Shown: positions 45,920 to 54,855 of the stretch, in pieces
Layout of the letters: the number at the start of each line of letters is the position of its first letter
How positions within the stretch are numbered: the stretch's first letter is position 1
Assembly (NCBI GenBank): GCA_016717855.1
Contig: JADKEV010000009.1
Location: 62,001 to 126,000 of the forward strand
From: Betaproteobacteria bacterium
GTDB lineage: Bacteria > Pseudomonadota > Gammaproteobacteria > Burkholderiales > Casimicrobiaceae
Length of the DNA: 64,000 nucleotides
Direction of reading: 5' to 3'
The notes under the pieces: generated by a model
The model's database searches: none
The model's input: only the letters and a program-made list of their open reading frames with translations
Told to the model about the DNA's origin: nothing
Position numbers and translations under genes: made by a program

Positions 45920-46285
45920 TCACCCGCGCTTCCGGGATTCCATCAGCGCCTTCAGTTCGGCAAAGGGATTGTGGGTCGAGGCCGTTGCTTCATTGCCCAC
46001 GGCCGTGCGCCCCGCCATGTCCTTGAGCTTGGAATGCTCGTGCTCGTGACAGTACGTGCAGAGCAGTTCCCAGTTGCCGCCGTCCGGCGGGTTGTCCTCG
46101 TGGTTGCTGTTCTTGTGGTGGACTTCCAGCAGTTGCAGGTTGGCGTGCGTGAACGTACGCGCGCAGCCGCCGCACACCCACGGGAAAATTTTCAGCGCCT
46201 GCGCGCGATAGCCGGCTTCGCGCTTCTCGGCGTTGCGCCGGGCTTCGAGAACGACCTGATCCAGCCGGTTGTTTGGTTGTGCCAT
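45920..46285 (-). CDS. HNH endonuclease-fold protein, YajD type
   Basis: The 121-residue protein has the zinc pairs CGGC and CTYC and the HNH core LLEVHHKNSNHEDN followed by NWELLCTYCHEHEHS. This is the YajD group, whose cellular task is not known; isolated HNH genes may be repair or restriction nucleases. An AAAGGAG ribosome site supports the start. Confidence 0.9.
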   Translation of the reverse strand: MAQPNNRLDQVVLEARRNAEKREAGYRAQALKIFPWVCGGCARTFTHANLQLLEVHHKNSNHEDNPPDGGNWELLCTYCHEHEHSKLKDMAGRTAVGNEATASTHNPFAELKALMESRKRG

Positions 46286-46321
46286 GTAATGCTCCTTTGC
46301 GCAATCTTTCGTGACGCGAGC

Positions 46322-46683
46322 TCACGCCACGTCGACGACCTTGAGACCGGCCTTTCGTGCCGCGGAGAGTTGCCGACGATCCGCCAAGCAAGCTCAGGCC
46401 CCAAAGCGCTGCAACGGAATCGCTCAGGGAGCGGGGGCGGCCCGGGGCGCGCGACAGGGGGACCAGGACTTCGGGTGTCTGGCCGTCCTCCAGTCGCTCT
46501 GCGTCACCCTTCAACCGGCGGTACGCCGCCTTGGCCAGCCTTCTCTCACGCACGAGGCGGGACAGCGCCGAAATCAGTTCCGGCAGGCAAATGACGCTCA
46601 ACGAGCGGCCGCTGGCACAGCCTGACCTTGCCGAGCCTTGTTGTAGAGCGCTTCGCAGAGCCGACGTATCCAGGCACCTTCAC
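46322..46683 (-). pseudogene. PIN-domain (VapC-like) toxin, decayed
   Basis: On the minus strand a GTG at 46683 overlaps the antitoxin stop (GTGA). Within a few codons the frame is lost, but the second frame reads CLDTSAL, a PIN start with its catalytic aspartate, then SLSVICLPELISALSRLVRERRL. After further frame changes the end is ADRRQLSAARKAGLKVVDVA and a TGA at 46322-46324. These are PIN toxin start, middle and end in the right order and spacing, with at least two frameshifts and probably some lost bases. It is either a dead toxin or a badly sequenced one. Confidence 0.65.
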
Positions 46684-46898
46684 GCCGAGTCGTCCCTGTC
46701 CTTCAGTTTCCGGCTCAAGCGCCCCTTGATCGTGAGCGGACTCGCCTGTCTCTTCCACCACGGACCCCCCGGCCGGATGGGCACGATTTCGGCAATCGGC
46801 TTGCCGTTGCGAAAGACGCGAACAGTCTCGCCATCTTCGACCGCGTCGAAGTAATCCTTGGCGTTGTTGCGCAATTCGGTAAACGTGGCGTCCCGCAT
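46680..46898 (-). CDS. Phd/YefM-family antitoxin
   Basis: The 72-residue protein has the DNA-binding N-terminus of the family: MRDATFTELRNNAKDYFDAV, then GETVRVFRNGKPIAEIVPI, and a charged tail that would wrap the toxin. It appears intact. The PIN toxin remnant follows with a 4-base overlap. Upstream are two TGTACA boxes and a promoter, which indicate autoregulation as in yefM operons. Confidence 0.88.
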   Translation of the reverse strand: MRDATFTELRNNAKDYFDAVEDGETVRVFRNGKPIAEIVPIRPGGPWWKRQASPLTIKGRLSRKLKDRDDSA

Positions 46899-46915
46899 GG
46901 AGCCTCCTGTGCTTC

Positions 46916-46937
46916 AATGTACAGTATGATGTACATT
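46916..46937. promoter_or_regulatory. Antitoxin operator with paired TGTACA boxes
   Basis: AATGTACA (46916-46923) and TGTACATT (46930-46937) are perfect inverted halves. Each contains the palindrome TGTACA, and the two boxes are 12 bases apart centre to centre. TGTACA cores in adjacent palindromes are known binding sites of YefM antitoxins. The element overlaps the -10 box of the promoter. Confidence 0.75.
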
Positions 46938-46954
46938 TTCACGGGTGATGTCAA
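46926..46954 (-). promoter_or_regulatory. Promoter of the antitoxin gene
   Basis: On the minus strand a perfect TTGACA (46949-46954) is followed after 17 bases by CATCAT (46926-46931). The -10 box lies inside the TGTACA operator, so a bound antitoxin would block polymerase. Confidence 0.65.
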
Positions 46955-46969
46955 TGGGCGCGCAACGGG

Positions 46970-48592
46970 TCAGGCCGCCAGCGGCGCCGGCACCGCCGCC
47001 AGCAGCGAGCGCGTGTACGCGTGCCGCGCCCCGGCCGCCAGGTCGCCGACGTCGATCAGTTCGACCAGGTCGCCGCGGTACATGACCGCGATCCGGTGCG
47101 CGATCTGGCGCACCAGATTCAGGTCGTGCGTGATGAACAGGTAGCCGGTGCCGTGCCGCTGCTGCAGGTCGACCAGCAGCGCCACCACCGCCGCCTGGAC
47201 CGAGACGTCCAGCGACGACGTGATCTCGTCGCAGATGACCAGCCTGGGGTTGGAGGCGAACGCGCGCGCGATGGCGACCCGCTGCTTCTCCCCGCCCGAG
47301 AGTTGATGCGGGAAGCGGTCGGCGAAGTCCGCCGGCAGCCGCACCTGCTCCAGCAACCCGGCTATCGCCGCCTTGTCCGCGCCGCGCCCCGGCTCGCCAT
47401 AGAGTTCCAGCGGCCGCGACAGGATCTCGCGGACGCGCTGGCGCGGATTGAGCGACGAGTCCGGGTTCTGGAAAATGATCTGCACGTCGCGCCGATACGC
47501 CCGGTCCATGTCTGCTATGCCGTGGATGGGCCGGCCGCCGAAGCGGATCTGCCCTTCGAAGGGATGCAGCCCCGTCAGCGCGCGGGCCAGGGTCGACTTG
47601 CCGGAGCCGGACTCGCCGACGATGCCGAGGATCTCGCCCGGCTGCATCGCCAGAGTGATCTCGCGGTTGCCCGTGAACTGCGTGTTGACGCGTCCGAGCA
47701 GCGCGGCGAGAAAGGGTTTGCGCCCGTAGATGACGCTGACCTTGTCGACTTCGAGCAGTGCATCGGCCCGGGGCTCGGGTACTGTCTCGATCACGCGGCG
47801 ATCGGGCCGCGGCACGGCGGCCAGCAGCATCCGCGTGTACGGATCCCGCGGCGCGGCGAAGACTTCGGCTATCGGCCCCTGCTCGACGATGCGCCCGCGG
47901 TGAATCACGGCGACGCGGTTGCAGACCGACGACACGACGGCAAGGTCGTGCGAGATGTAGAGCGAGGCCACGTTGGTCTCGTCCTGCAGCTCGGCGAAGA
48001 GATCGAGGATCTGCCGCGCCGTGATCACGTCCAGCGCCGTGGTCGGCTCGTCGAACAGGATGCACTCGGGCTGGCAGGCGAAGGCGGTGGCGATGACCAC
48101 GCGCTGTTTTTCGCCGCCCGACGCCTCGTGCGGGTAACGCCGCATCATCGCGGCTGGCAACTGGATGCCGACGCGGGCGAGCATCGCCTCGCCTTCGGCC
48201 CAGGCGTCCTTGCGCGAGAGGCCGCGATGGCGCACCAGCACCTCGGCCAGTTGCTCGCCCAGGGTCAGCGTCGGATTGAGCGACGTACCCGGATCCTGGA
48301 AAACCATCCCGATTCGGCGGCCGCGTATGGCGTCGATCTCGGCAGGGCTCGCGGCAGTCAGTTCCTTGCCGGCCAGGCTGATGCGGCCGGACTCCTTCGC
48401 ACCCGCCGGCAGGTAGCGCATGACCGCCCACGCCAGCGAGGTCTTGCCCGAGCCCGACTCGCCGACCAGGCCCAGCACCTCGCCCTTCGCGATGCCGAGC
48501 GAGACGCCGTCCAGCGCGCGGGTGAACCCCGCCGGTGTCGCGTAGTCGAGGCTGTAGCCGCTGACTTCGAGGATGGGCGCCGTGGTGTCCAT
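46970..48592 (-). CDS. Fused dipeptide/oligopeptide ABC ATPase (DppD-DppF type)
   Basis: The 540-residue protein carries two full ABC ATPase domains. Each has Walker A (LVGESGSGKTS and IVGESGSGKST), a signature (SGGEKQRVVIATAF and LSGGEKQRVAIARAF) and a Walker B (ILFDEPTTALD and LVICDEITSSLD). The DppD/DppF-type double ATPase serves uptake of peptides, opines or glutathione. It is the last gene of the operon beginning with the M20 peptidase at 53269, seven bases after the permease gene. Confidence 0.94.
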   Translation of the reverse strand: MDTTAPILEVSGYSLDYATPAGFTRALDGVSLGIAKGEVLGLVGESGSGKTSLAWAVMRYLPAGAKESGRISLAGKELTAASPAEIDAIRGRRIGMVFQDPGTSLNPTLTLGEQLAEVLVRHRGLSRKDAWAEGEAMLARVGIQLPAAMMRRYPHEASGGEKQRVVIATAFACQPECILFDEPTTALDVITARQILDLFAELQDETNVASLYISHDLAVVSSVCNRVAVIHRGRIVEQGPIAEVFAAPRDPYTRMLLAAVPRPDRRVIETVPEPRADALLEVDKVSVIYGRKPFLAALLGRVNTQFTGNREITLAMQPGEILGIVGESGSGKSTLARALTGLHPFEGQIRFGGRPIHGIADMDRAYRRDVQIIFQNPDSSLNPRQRVREILSRPLELYGEPGRGADKAAIAGLLEQVRLPADFADRFPHQLSGGEKQRVAIARAFASNPRLVICDEITSSLDVSVQAAVVALLVDLQQRHGTGYLFITHDLNLVRQIAHRIAVMYRGDLVELIDVGDLAAGARHAYTRSLLAAVPAPLAA

Positions 48593-48599
48593 TGCCGTC

Positions 48600-49424
48600 T
48601 CAGGTTCGCGGGTTCAGCGCGTCGCGCAGCCCGTCGCCCAGCAGGTTGAAGCCGATCGCGACGGTGGCGATCGCGAGGCTGGGCCACAGGATCATCCAGG
48701 GGGAGAGATGCATGAAGCGCCGCGACTCGGACACCATCAGCCCCCACTCGGGCGCCGGCGGCTGCGCGCCCAGGCCGAGGAAGCTCAGCGTCGCGAACAG
48801 CATCACGGCGAACGCGACGCGGATGGTCATCTCCACGACGATGGGCGCCACGACGTTGGGCAGCATCTCGCGCCAGACGATGTAGCGGGCCTTCTCGCCG
48901 CGCGCGATCGCGGCGCTGACGTAATCCTGCTTGCGCACGGTAAGCGCGACCGAGCGCGTGACCCGCGCCATGCCGGGCGTGAACGCGATGCCGATCGCGA
49001 GCAGCGCGTTGAAGCTGCTCTTGCCCAGCAGCGTGACGATCAGCAAGGCCATCAGCAGGCTGGGAATCGACATCACCGCGTCGATGGTGCGCATGATCGC
49101 CTCGTCGCTGCGCCCGCCCAGGTACGCAGAGGTGGTGCCGATCAGCGCGCCGGCCAGCGTGCCCAGCGCGCTGGCGATGATCGCCATCAGCACCGTCGCG
49201 CGCGCGCCGTAAAGCAGGCGGGAGAGGATGTCGCGGCCGTACTGGTCGGTGCCGAGCCAGAACTGCAGGCTGGGCGGCTTGTAGCGCTGCAGCGGCGTGA
49301 ACGTCTCCGGATTGTAGGGTGCGAGCCACGGGCCGACGATCACGAGAACCAGCATCAGCCCGACCAGCAGCAGGCCCAGCGCGCCCTGCGGCGAGCGCAG
49401 CATCCGGCGCAGGAGCTCAGCCAT
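48600..49424 (-). CDS. Peptide ABC permease, DppC type
   Basis: The 274-residue membrane protein has the DppC pattern: N-terminal helix LGLLLVGLMLVLVIVGPWLAP, the motif FWLGTDQYGRDILSRLLYGAR, and the ATPase-contact loop YIVWREMLPNVVAPIVV. ATG 49424 overlaps the dppB end by eight bases. It pairs with the DppB-type permease. Confidence 0.94.
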   Translation of the reverse strand: MAELLRRMLRSPQGALGLLLVGLMLVLVIVGPWLAPYNPETFTPLQRYKPPSLQFWLGTDQYGRDILSRLLYGARATVLMAIIASALGTLAGALIGTTSAYLGGRSDEAIMRTIDAVMSIPSLLMALLIVTLLGKSSFNALLAIGIAFTPGMARVTRSVALTVRKQDYVSAAIARGEKARYIVWREMLPNVVAPIVVEMTIRVAFAVMLFATLSFLGLGAQPPAPEWGLMVSESRRFMHLSPWMILWPSLAIATVAIGFNLLGDGLRDALNPRT

Positions 49425-50364
49425 ACTGGATCCGCTTGTCGAGCCACGCATACGTCATGTCGGCCAGGAAGTTGGCGATCGCGTACGTCGAGGCCATGAT
49501 CAGCGCGCCCGCCTGGATCGAGGGCAGGTCGCGGCTCTGGATCGCGACGATCAGCTGCCGGCCGATGCCCGGCAGCGCGAAGATCTCCTCGACCACGATC
49601 ACCCCGCCCAGCAGGTAGCCGACGTCCAGCGCGACGATGGTGATGGTCGGCAGGAGCGCGTTGCGCAGCGCGTGCTTGAACAGCACGGCGCGCGCCGAGA
49701 GTCCCTTCAGGCGCGCGGCGCGGATGTAGTCGGTGTGCAGCACGTCGACCAGTTCCGAGCGCACCATCCGCGACACATGCGCGATCAGGATGATGGACAC
49801 GGTCAGGACCGGCAGGACCAGGTGCTTGAGGCCGCGCGCAAAGTCCTCGGTCAGCGGCACGTAGCCGGTGGCCGGCAGCCATTGCAGCCAGTCGGCCAGC
49901 ACCAGGATGAGCAGCGTCGCGCTGACGAACTCGGGCACCGAGACGCCGATGTACGACGTCACGCTCACGCCGAGGTCGGTGGCCTTGCCGCGGCGGATCG
50001 CGGCGACGATGCCCAGCGGCACGGCCAGGCACAGCATCAGCAGGATCGCGAACAGCGCCAGCAGCAGCGAGCGCCCGAGGGCTTCGACCAGGACCGGGCC
50101 GACCGGCTGGCCGGTGCGCATCGAGACGCCGAAGTCGCCCTGCAGCACGCCGATCAGCCAGCGGCCGTACTGGAGCCAGACCGGCGCGTCCAGGCCGAGC
50201 TGGACGCGCACCGCGGCCAGCGCGTCGGCGGTCGCGTTCTCGCCCAGCAGCATCACCGCGGCGTCCGCGGGCAGGATCTGCGTGATCGCGAAGACGATCA
50301 GCGACACCACGAACAGCGTGTAGCCGATCAGTGCGATGCGCTTCAGGACATAAGCGGGCGACAT
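49417..50364 (-). CDS. Peptide ABC permease, DppB type
   Basis: The 315-residue protein begins with YVLKRIALIGYTLFVVSLIVF, the usual DppB first helix, and has GDFGVSMRTGQPV and the loop DYIRAARLKGLSARAVLFKHALRN, split here only by description, that contacts the ATPase. Six membrane helices are expected. It lies 21 bases after the binding-protein gene. Confidence 0.94.
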   Translation of the reverse strand: MSPAYVLKRIALIGYTLFVVSLIVFAITQILPADAAVMLLGENATADALAAVRVQLGLDAPVWLQYGRWLIGVLQGDFGVSMRTGQPVGPVLVEALGRSLLLALFAILLMLCLAVPLGIVAAIRRGKATDLGVSVTSYIGVSVPEFVSATLLILVLADWLQWLPATGYVPLTEDFARGLKHLVLPVLTVSIILIAHVSRMVRSELVDVLHTDYIRAARLKGLSARAVLFKHALRNALLPTITIVALDVGYLLGGVIVVEEIFALPGIGRQLIVAIQSRDLPSIQAGALIMASTYAIANFLADMTYAWLDKRIQYG

Positions 50365-50385
50365 GCGCGCTGGCCCCGCCCGGCG

Positions 50386-51942
50386 TCAGGCGCGTTTCGG
50401 CGCGTTCGCGGCGAGCGAAACGTGGTCGAGCCGGAACACCGCGCCCCGCGGATGCAGCTGGTAGCCCTGCACCCAGTCGCGCTGCGCGGCCAGCAGGTCG
50501 AAGAACACCGGGATGATCGACGGGACTTCGGCATGCATGAGCTTCTGCGCCTCGGCGTAGAGCGCGCGCCGCTTCGCATCGTCGACGGTGCCGCGGGCCT
50601 CGTTGACGAACTTGTCGAAGGCGGGATTGTTCCAGCGCGTCTCGTTCCACGCTGCATTCGACGTGTAGAGCAGCGCGAAGATTGCGTCGGCCGTCGCCTG
50701 CATGTTGTAGAAGCCGACATAGAACGAGCCCTTTTTCCACACCTGGTCGAGATAGGTCGCGTGCGGCATGGTCTCGACGTTGATGCGGATGCCGGCGGGC
50801 TTGACCATTTCGCGCAGCGTGACCGCGAGTTGCGTGCGCACCCGCGGCCGGTCGGAGGCAATCAGCGTCGCGTCGAGGCCGTTGGGATAGCCGGCCGCCG
50901 CCAGCAGGGCGCGGGCCTTGATGATGTCGGGCTTCTTCAGCGCCTGGTTCGCGTAGTAGCGGTAGGCCGAGTTGAGCGGCGTGTCGTTGCCTGGCGTCCC
51001 GTAGCCTTCGGTGACGAACTCGACCATCGCCGCCCGGTCTATCGTCAGCGCCACCGCCTGGCGCACGCGCACATCGTTGAACGGTTTCTGGTCGCAGCCG
51101 AAATTGACGTTGCAGAACTGGCCCGACGGCGTACGCAAGCCCTTGACGCCGGGCGCCTTCTCAAGCCGTGCGAACTCCGTCGGCGGCACCGTGGAGATCA
51201 TGTCGGTGTCCCCGGAAATCAGCGCCGAGCCCTCGGCGGTGCTGTCGGGATAGACGACGATCTGGATCCGGTCGAGATAGGGCCGCGCGCGGTCGTAGTA
51301 CGCGTCGTTGCGGGCGACGACGACCTGCCGCTCCGGCTCGAACGAGACCAGCTTGAACGGGCCGGTGCCGATCGCCTCGCGGTCGAGCCGCGCCAGGCCG
51401 GCCTTGATCACCGCCGCCGGGACGATCTTGGCGTTGGTGTAGGCGATGGTCACCGGCAGGTCGGCGAAGGGCGCCGACAGCGTGAAGATGACCGTGCTGT
51501 CGTCCTTCGCCCGCACCTTGGCGATCGGGCCGACGTTCTGGCGCGCGGGCGACGCGGTCTTGGCGTCGAGGATCGCCTCGAACGTCGCCACCACGTCGGC
51601 GGCCGTGCAAGCGCTGCCGTCGTGGAAGGTCACGCCACGCCGCAGGACGAACGTCCATTCCAGCAGGTCGGGCGTGCTGGACCACGAGGCGGCCAGGTCG
51701 GGCTCGGCGCTCATGTCGACCTTCAGCCGCGTCAGGCCCGAATAGAGCAACTCCGCGACCAGGTATTCCGGGTTCACGCGGGTGAGCAGCGGATTGAGCT
51801 TGGCCACGGCCTGGTCGACGCTCATCCGCAAGACGCCGCCCCGGCGCGGCGCCGCCTGCGCGTACGCATTGAACGGGTTCAGCGCCAGCCCCCCCAGCGC
51901 GGCGGACGTGGCAAGGAATTGGCGGCGGTCAAAGTTCGACAT
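50386..51942 (-). CDS. Peptide/opine ABC transporter substrate-binding protein
   Basis: The 518-residue protein begins MSNFDRRQFLATSAALGG, a twin-arginine signal, then has the SBP family 5 fold (GVLRMSVDQAVAKLNPLLTR, LAASWSSTPDLLEWTFVLRR, GTGPFKLVSFEPER, AVALTIDRAAMV). Such proteins bind di- or oligopeptides, glutathione or opines in the periplasm. Its start overlaps the end of the M20 gene by 14 bases, so the hydrolase and the transporter are made together. Confidence 0.94.
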   Translation of the reverse strand: MSNFDRRQFLATSAALGGLALNPFNAYAQAAPRRGGVLRMSVDQAVAKLNPLLTRVNPEYLVAELLYSGLTRLKVDMSAEPDLAASWSSTPDLLEWTFVLRRGVTFHDGSACTAADVVATFEAILDAKTASPARQNVGPIAKVRAKDDSTVIFTLSAPFADLPVTIAYTNAKIVPAAVIKAGLARLDREAIGTGPFKLVSFEPERQVVVARNDAYYDRARPYLDRIQIVVYPDSTAEGSALISGDTDMISTVPPTEFARLEKAPGVKGLRTPSGQFCNVNFGCDQKPFNDVRVRQAVALTIDRAAMVEFVTEGYGTPGNDTPLNSAYRYYANQALKKPDIIKARALLAAAGYPNGLDATLIASDRPRVRTQLAVTLREMVKPAGIRINVETMPHATYLDQVWKKGSFYVGFYNMQATADAIFALLYTSNAAWNETRWNNPAFDKFVNEARGTVDDAKRRALYAEAQKLMHAEVPSIIPVFFDLLAAQRDWVQGYQLHPRGAVFRLDHVSLAANAPKRA

Positions 51943-53269
51943 GGTTCGCTCCTTTCGGGGTCTCAGTTGGCAACAGCGGATCGGGGTCAGAGTCGGCATT
52001 CCCGGCCCGGCTCGTTTCGGGGATCAGTTCCGGCATGAAGTCGGCGGCAAGATAGGCTAGCACGGCGCGTGCCAGCGCGACCAAGTCTCCGGTGGTCGTG
52101 TGTTCGCCCGGGGAATGGATCATGCGGTCCGGGCGGCCCAGTCCGCCCAGCAGCACTTCGCGCATCCCGGTGCGCTGGACGTAGCCGAAGTCGGAGCAAC
52201 TCGCCGCGCCCCATTTGCGAAAGTCCTCCGGCGCATAGCCGAAGCCATGGCCCACCGCCCGCTGCCAGCGCGGCCAGTGCGGACCGCCGGGGTCGTCGAC
52301 CGGAATGAGATGGCCGATCAGATCGGTCTCGACGGCGAGGTCGGGCGAGCGCGCCGTGAAGGCATCGATCACCGACCGGATCTCGGCCAGCGCTTCGTCG
52401 AACCGCTCTTCCGGCATGTAGCGCCTGGACAGCATGATCTCGACCAGCGAAGGCACCTGCCCGCCGCTTGTGCCGCCATGCGCGGCGGCGATGTTGAGGC
52501 TCGCCGCCAGCGGCCCGCCCGCATGCGGCGGTGGGGGCAGCGCCGAGGTCCGCGCCGCGACTTTGGACTTCAGTTCAAAGAGCGCCTGCAGCAGCGGCAA
52601 CGCGCCCTCGATCGCATTGCGCCCGGCGCCGGTCCGGTTGCCTTCGCCCGCGTGCACGGTCTGGCCGCGCACCCGGACCAGCAGGTTGAACAAGCCGAAG
52701 CAGCCGGCCCAGATCCGCGCCTCGGCGCTGCCGTTGAAATTGACGATGTGGCCTTCGAGCTTGCCCTGTTCGGCGAGATAGCGGACGCCGGGAAAGAGTC
52801 CGCCCTCTTCGTCGGTGCAGAACAGCAGCATCGGGTCGTACGCCAGTTCGACGCCACTCGCGACCGCAGCCCGCAGCGCGAGCAGCACCGCGGCGATCGA
52901 ACCTTTCATGTCGGCGGCGCCGAGACCGATCAGCCGGTCGCCTTCGCGCGCAAGGCGCAGCGGATCGCTCCGCCAGCCCGGTGCGGCGGGCACCGTATCG
53001 ACGTGGAAGTAGAGGCCGCACACCGGCTTGCCCGTGCGCCGCGTCGCCACCAGATTGGTGCGCCGCCCCGCGGCGGGGCCGCCCGCCACGTGCCAGAGCG
53101 CCTCGGGCACGACGATCCGCTCCGTCGCAAAACCGAGCGGCCAGACCAGCGGCTCGAGCAGGTCGGCGAACGCGTCGTAGCCCTGGCCGGGCGGGAACGA
53201 CGTGTCGATGGCGATCATCCGGGCGAGATCGGCGACGGCGAGTTCAAGCCCGCCCGCGATCAGCGCCAT
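51929..53269 (-). CDS. M20-family peptidase, first gene of the peptide uptake operon
   Basis: The 446-residue protein has a complete M20 active site: YFHVDTVP, GLGAADMKGSIAA, FCTDEEGGLFPG and the C-terminal HSPGEHTT. It would cut an N-acyl or peptide bond in the imported compound. Its position at the head of the binding-protein/permease/ATPase operon makes a salvage role likely. The first 450 bases of this gene are repeated, in a damaged form, at 54856-55310. Confidence 0.92.
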   Translation of the reverse strand: MALIAGGLELAVADLARMIAIDTSFPPGQGYDAFADLLEPLVWPLGFATERIVVPEALWHVAGGPAAGRRTNLVATRRTGKPVCGLYFHVDTVPAAPGWRSDPLRLAREGDRLIGLGAADMKGSIAAVLLALRAAVASGVELAYDPMLLFCTDEEGGLFPGVRYLAEQGKLEGHIVNFNGSAEARIWAGCFGLFNLLVRVRGQTVHAGEGNRTGAGRNAIEGALPLLQALFELKSKVAARTSALPPPPHAGGPLAASLNIAAAHGGTSGGQVPSLVEIMLSRRYMPEERFDEALAEIRSVIDAFTARSPDLAVETDLIGHLIPVDDPGGPHWPRWQRAVGHGFGYAPEDFRKWGAASCSDFGYVQRTGMREVLLGGLGRPDRMIHSPGEHTTTGDLVALARAVLAYLAADFMPELIPETSRAGNADSDPDPLLPTETPKGANHVEL

Positions 53270-53276
53270 TGCCGTG
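52825..53276. repeat. Direct repeat, copy 1 (inside the intact M20 gene)
   Basis: The sequence from GCAGCATCGGGTCGTACGCC at 52825 to just past the M20 start codon is nearly the same as 54856-55310, in the same orientation about 2.03 kb away, with scattered substitutions and small indels. I compared them by eye; identity looks above 90 percent. Confidence 0.9.
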
Positions 53277-53581
53277 GCCCCGGATGGCGAGTTCTCTGGA
53301 CAAGCAGTCGGTTGGTGGATCTCAAGGTGGATGACTCAGGGCACAGCGCGTTGCGAAGCAAGAGTGGCGGATCCATAGTTAGGTCATGTTGGATGAATTA
53401 TCTTACTTTCTGACTTGATTCCAGGGATGTCCATCAGGTTTGGTGTTTTTCTGCCTTGATTCCGTGTGGGCAACGTGGATAATCTGTGCTGGTCGCGCGC
53501 CAGCCAAACATAACCTGCCGCATCGGCTCCCGGCGAAGGAGCAATGTGCGACCCGAAATAAGGATGGAGGGAACTCAAGCC
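53270..53581. other. Divergent, AT-richer intergenic region
   Basis: These 312 bases separate the M20 operon from the caspase-like gene. The part near 53375-53500 is distinctly lower in GC than its surroundings. It contains a forward promoter candidate (53456-53483) and, on the minus strand, an AT-rich AAGATAAT without a clear -35 box. No gene is recognisable. Confidence 0.6.
53456..53483 (+). promoter_or_regulatory. Possible promoter for the caspase-like gene
   Basis: TTGATT (53456-53461) and GATAAT (53478-53483) are separated by 16 bases, about 100 bases before the start at 53582, in AT-rich DNA. Confidence 0.5.
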
Positions 53582-54855
53582 ATGCAGATCTTCGCATTCG
53601 CCTGGTCCAGTGCGAACCGCCGGTCTTTCCTCCGCGTCCTGGCAATCTGCGCTGCTTTGAGCGGACTGATAGGTGTCACCCCTGCCTATGCGCAAGAAAC
53701 TTCGCAGGCAGCGCCGGGCGCGGGCCCGTCCTCCCGGCGCCGTAGGGGATCGGCCCGCCTGCCCCAGGGTCGCGCCAGGCAAGTACCGCCTCAGAATGTC
53801 GTCGACCCAAGCTGAAGGCAAAGGCCTGTGCACAGTCAATTCCACTCAGGAGCTGACCGTTCTTGCCGGCAATCGGTTTACGGTGAATTACTGGCGCGAT
53901 GTCCAAACGACAGTCAGTCGCGGCGGCGAAGCCTTTATTGAATTCTCGAAGCCGGAGTCCAATGGCGACACCACCTTTACGATGAAAGGCCTGGCCGGAT
54001 CCAAAGGCTACAGCGGCGTCCTTGCTGTGTCGTCGTCGTCGTCGTACGGCTGTTTCGGGAGCGGTGAGTGGTCGCTGGAGCGACTGGACGCCGGACCGGT
54101 TCGGGAACCTGCCACCGTGATCGCGCAAACCACGGCGCCCGGAACACCGCAGGTCAACCCGCCGCAAACGAGCAAGGCGGATCCACCGCCGCAGAAGGTG
54201 CAGGTTGCACCAACGCCGGAGAAACAGACCGTAGAAACGAAGTCGCGGCCGGCAGACGAGTCAGCGAGGCCTCTGGCGCCGCAATCCGGGCCAGCACCCG
54301 CGCTGCCGGCGATCGCGACAAAGCCCGTAACGGTCCCGGCGCCCGCCGTCACCCGCGATCGGACTGCCATCCGAACCACAGAAGGGAAGCACTTCCCAGC
54401 TGGATCCAGGCACCCTTGAGCGGCTTCGCTTGCTCGAGGAGCGCTTTGCAAAGCTCAACCAGGATGCTGCCGCGCAAGTTGCCGCAGCGCAGGCCGCCGC
54501 AGCGCAGGCTGCCGCCACACAGGCTGCGGCCGCGCAAGCTGCACTGAAAGCGTCCCAGGCAAGCAGGCCACCGCCCCTTCGCCGCAGTGCCCACGCGCTG
54601 GTGATCGGCAACTCCCGGTATCCGGCCTCTCCATTGCCCAATGCGGTCAGCGACGCGCGTGCCGTGTCCGTGCGCCTGCGCTCGTTCGGCATCGACGTGG
54701 AAACGGTCCTCGACGCGGATCGGTCGAAACTGGTCACGGCGTTGGCAAATTTCAGCAACAAGGTGTTCGATTCTGATATTGCAATCCTGTTCTATGCCGG
54801 CCACGGCGTGCAGATCAATGGCGTCAATTACTTGTTGCCCGTCGATCTGGATCTC
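53582..54855 (+). pseudogene. Secreted caspase-like (peptidase C14) protein, frameshifted and truncated
   Basis: The gene opens with a signal peptide (RRSFLRVLAICAALSGLIGV, ending AYAQ). In a second frame come a beta-rich domain (SPECIFIC words: APGKYRLRM, LTVLAGNRFTVNYW, GSGEWSLERL) and a long proline-rich linker. In a third frame are an alanine/glutamine-rich heptad stretch and a caspase p20 domain: HALVIGNSRYP, then ILFYAGHGVQINGVNYLLPVD with the catalytic histidine. The catalytic cysteine part is missing because the sequence switches at 54856 to the repeated M20 fragment. It could be a real deletion or an assembly joint. Confidence 0.75.

Noticed and set aside
46680..46937. A yefM-yoeB toxin-antitoxin pair
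   Set aside because: The operator looks like yefM, but the downstream remains show PIN motifs (LDTSAL, LPELISAL) and not the YoeB/RelE fold.
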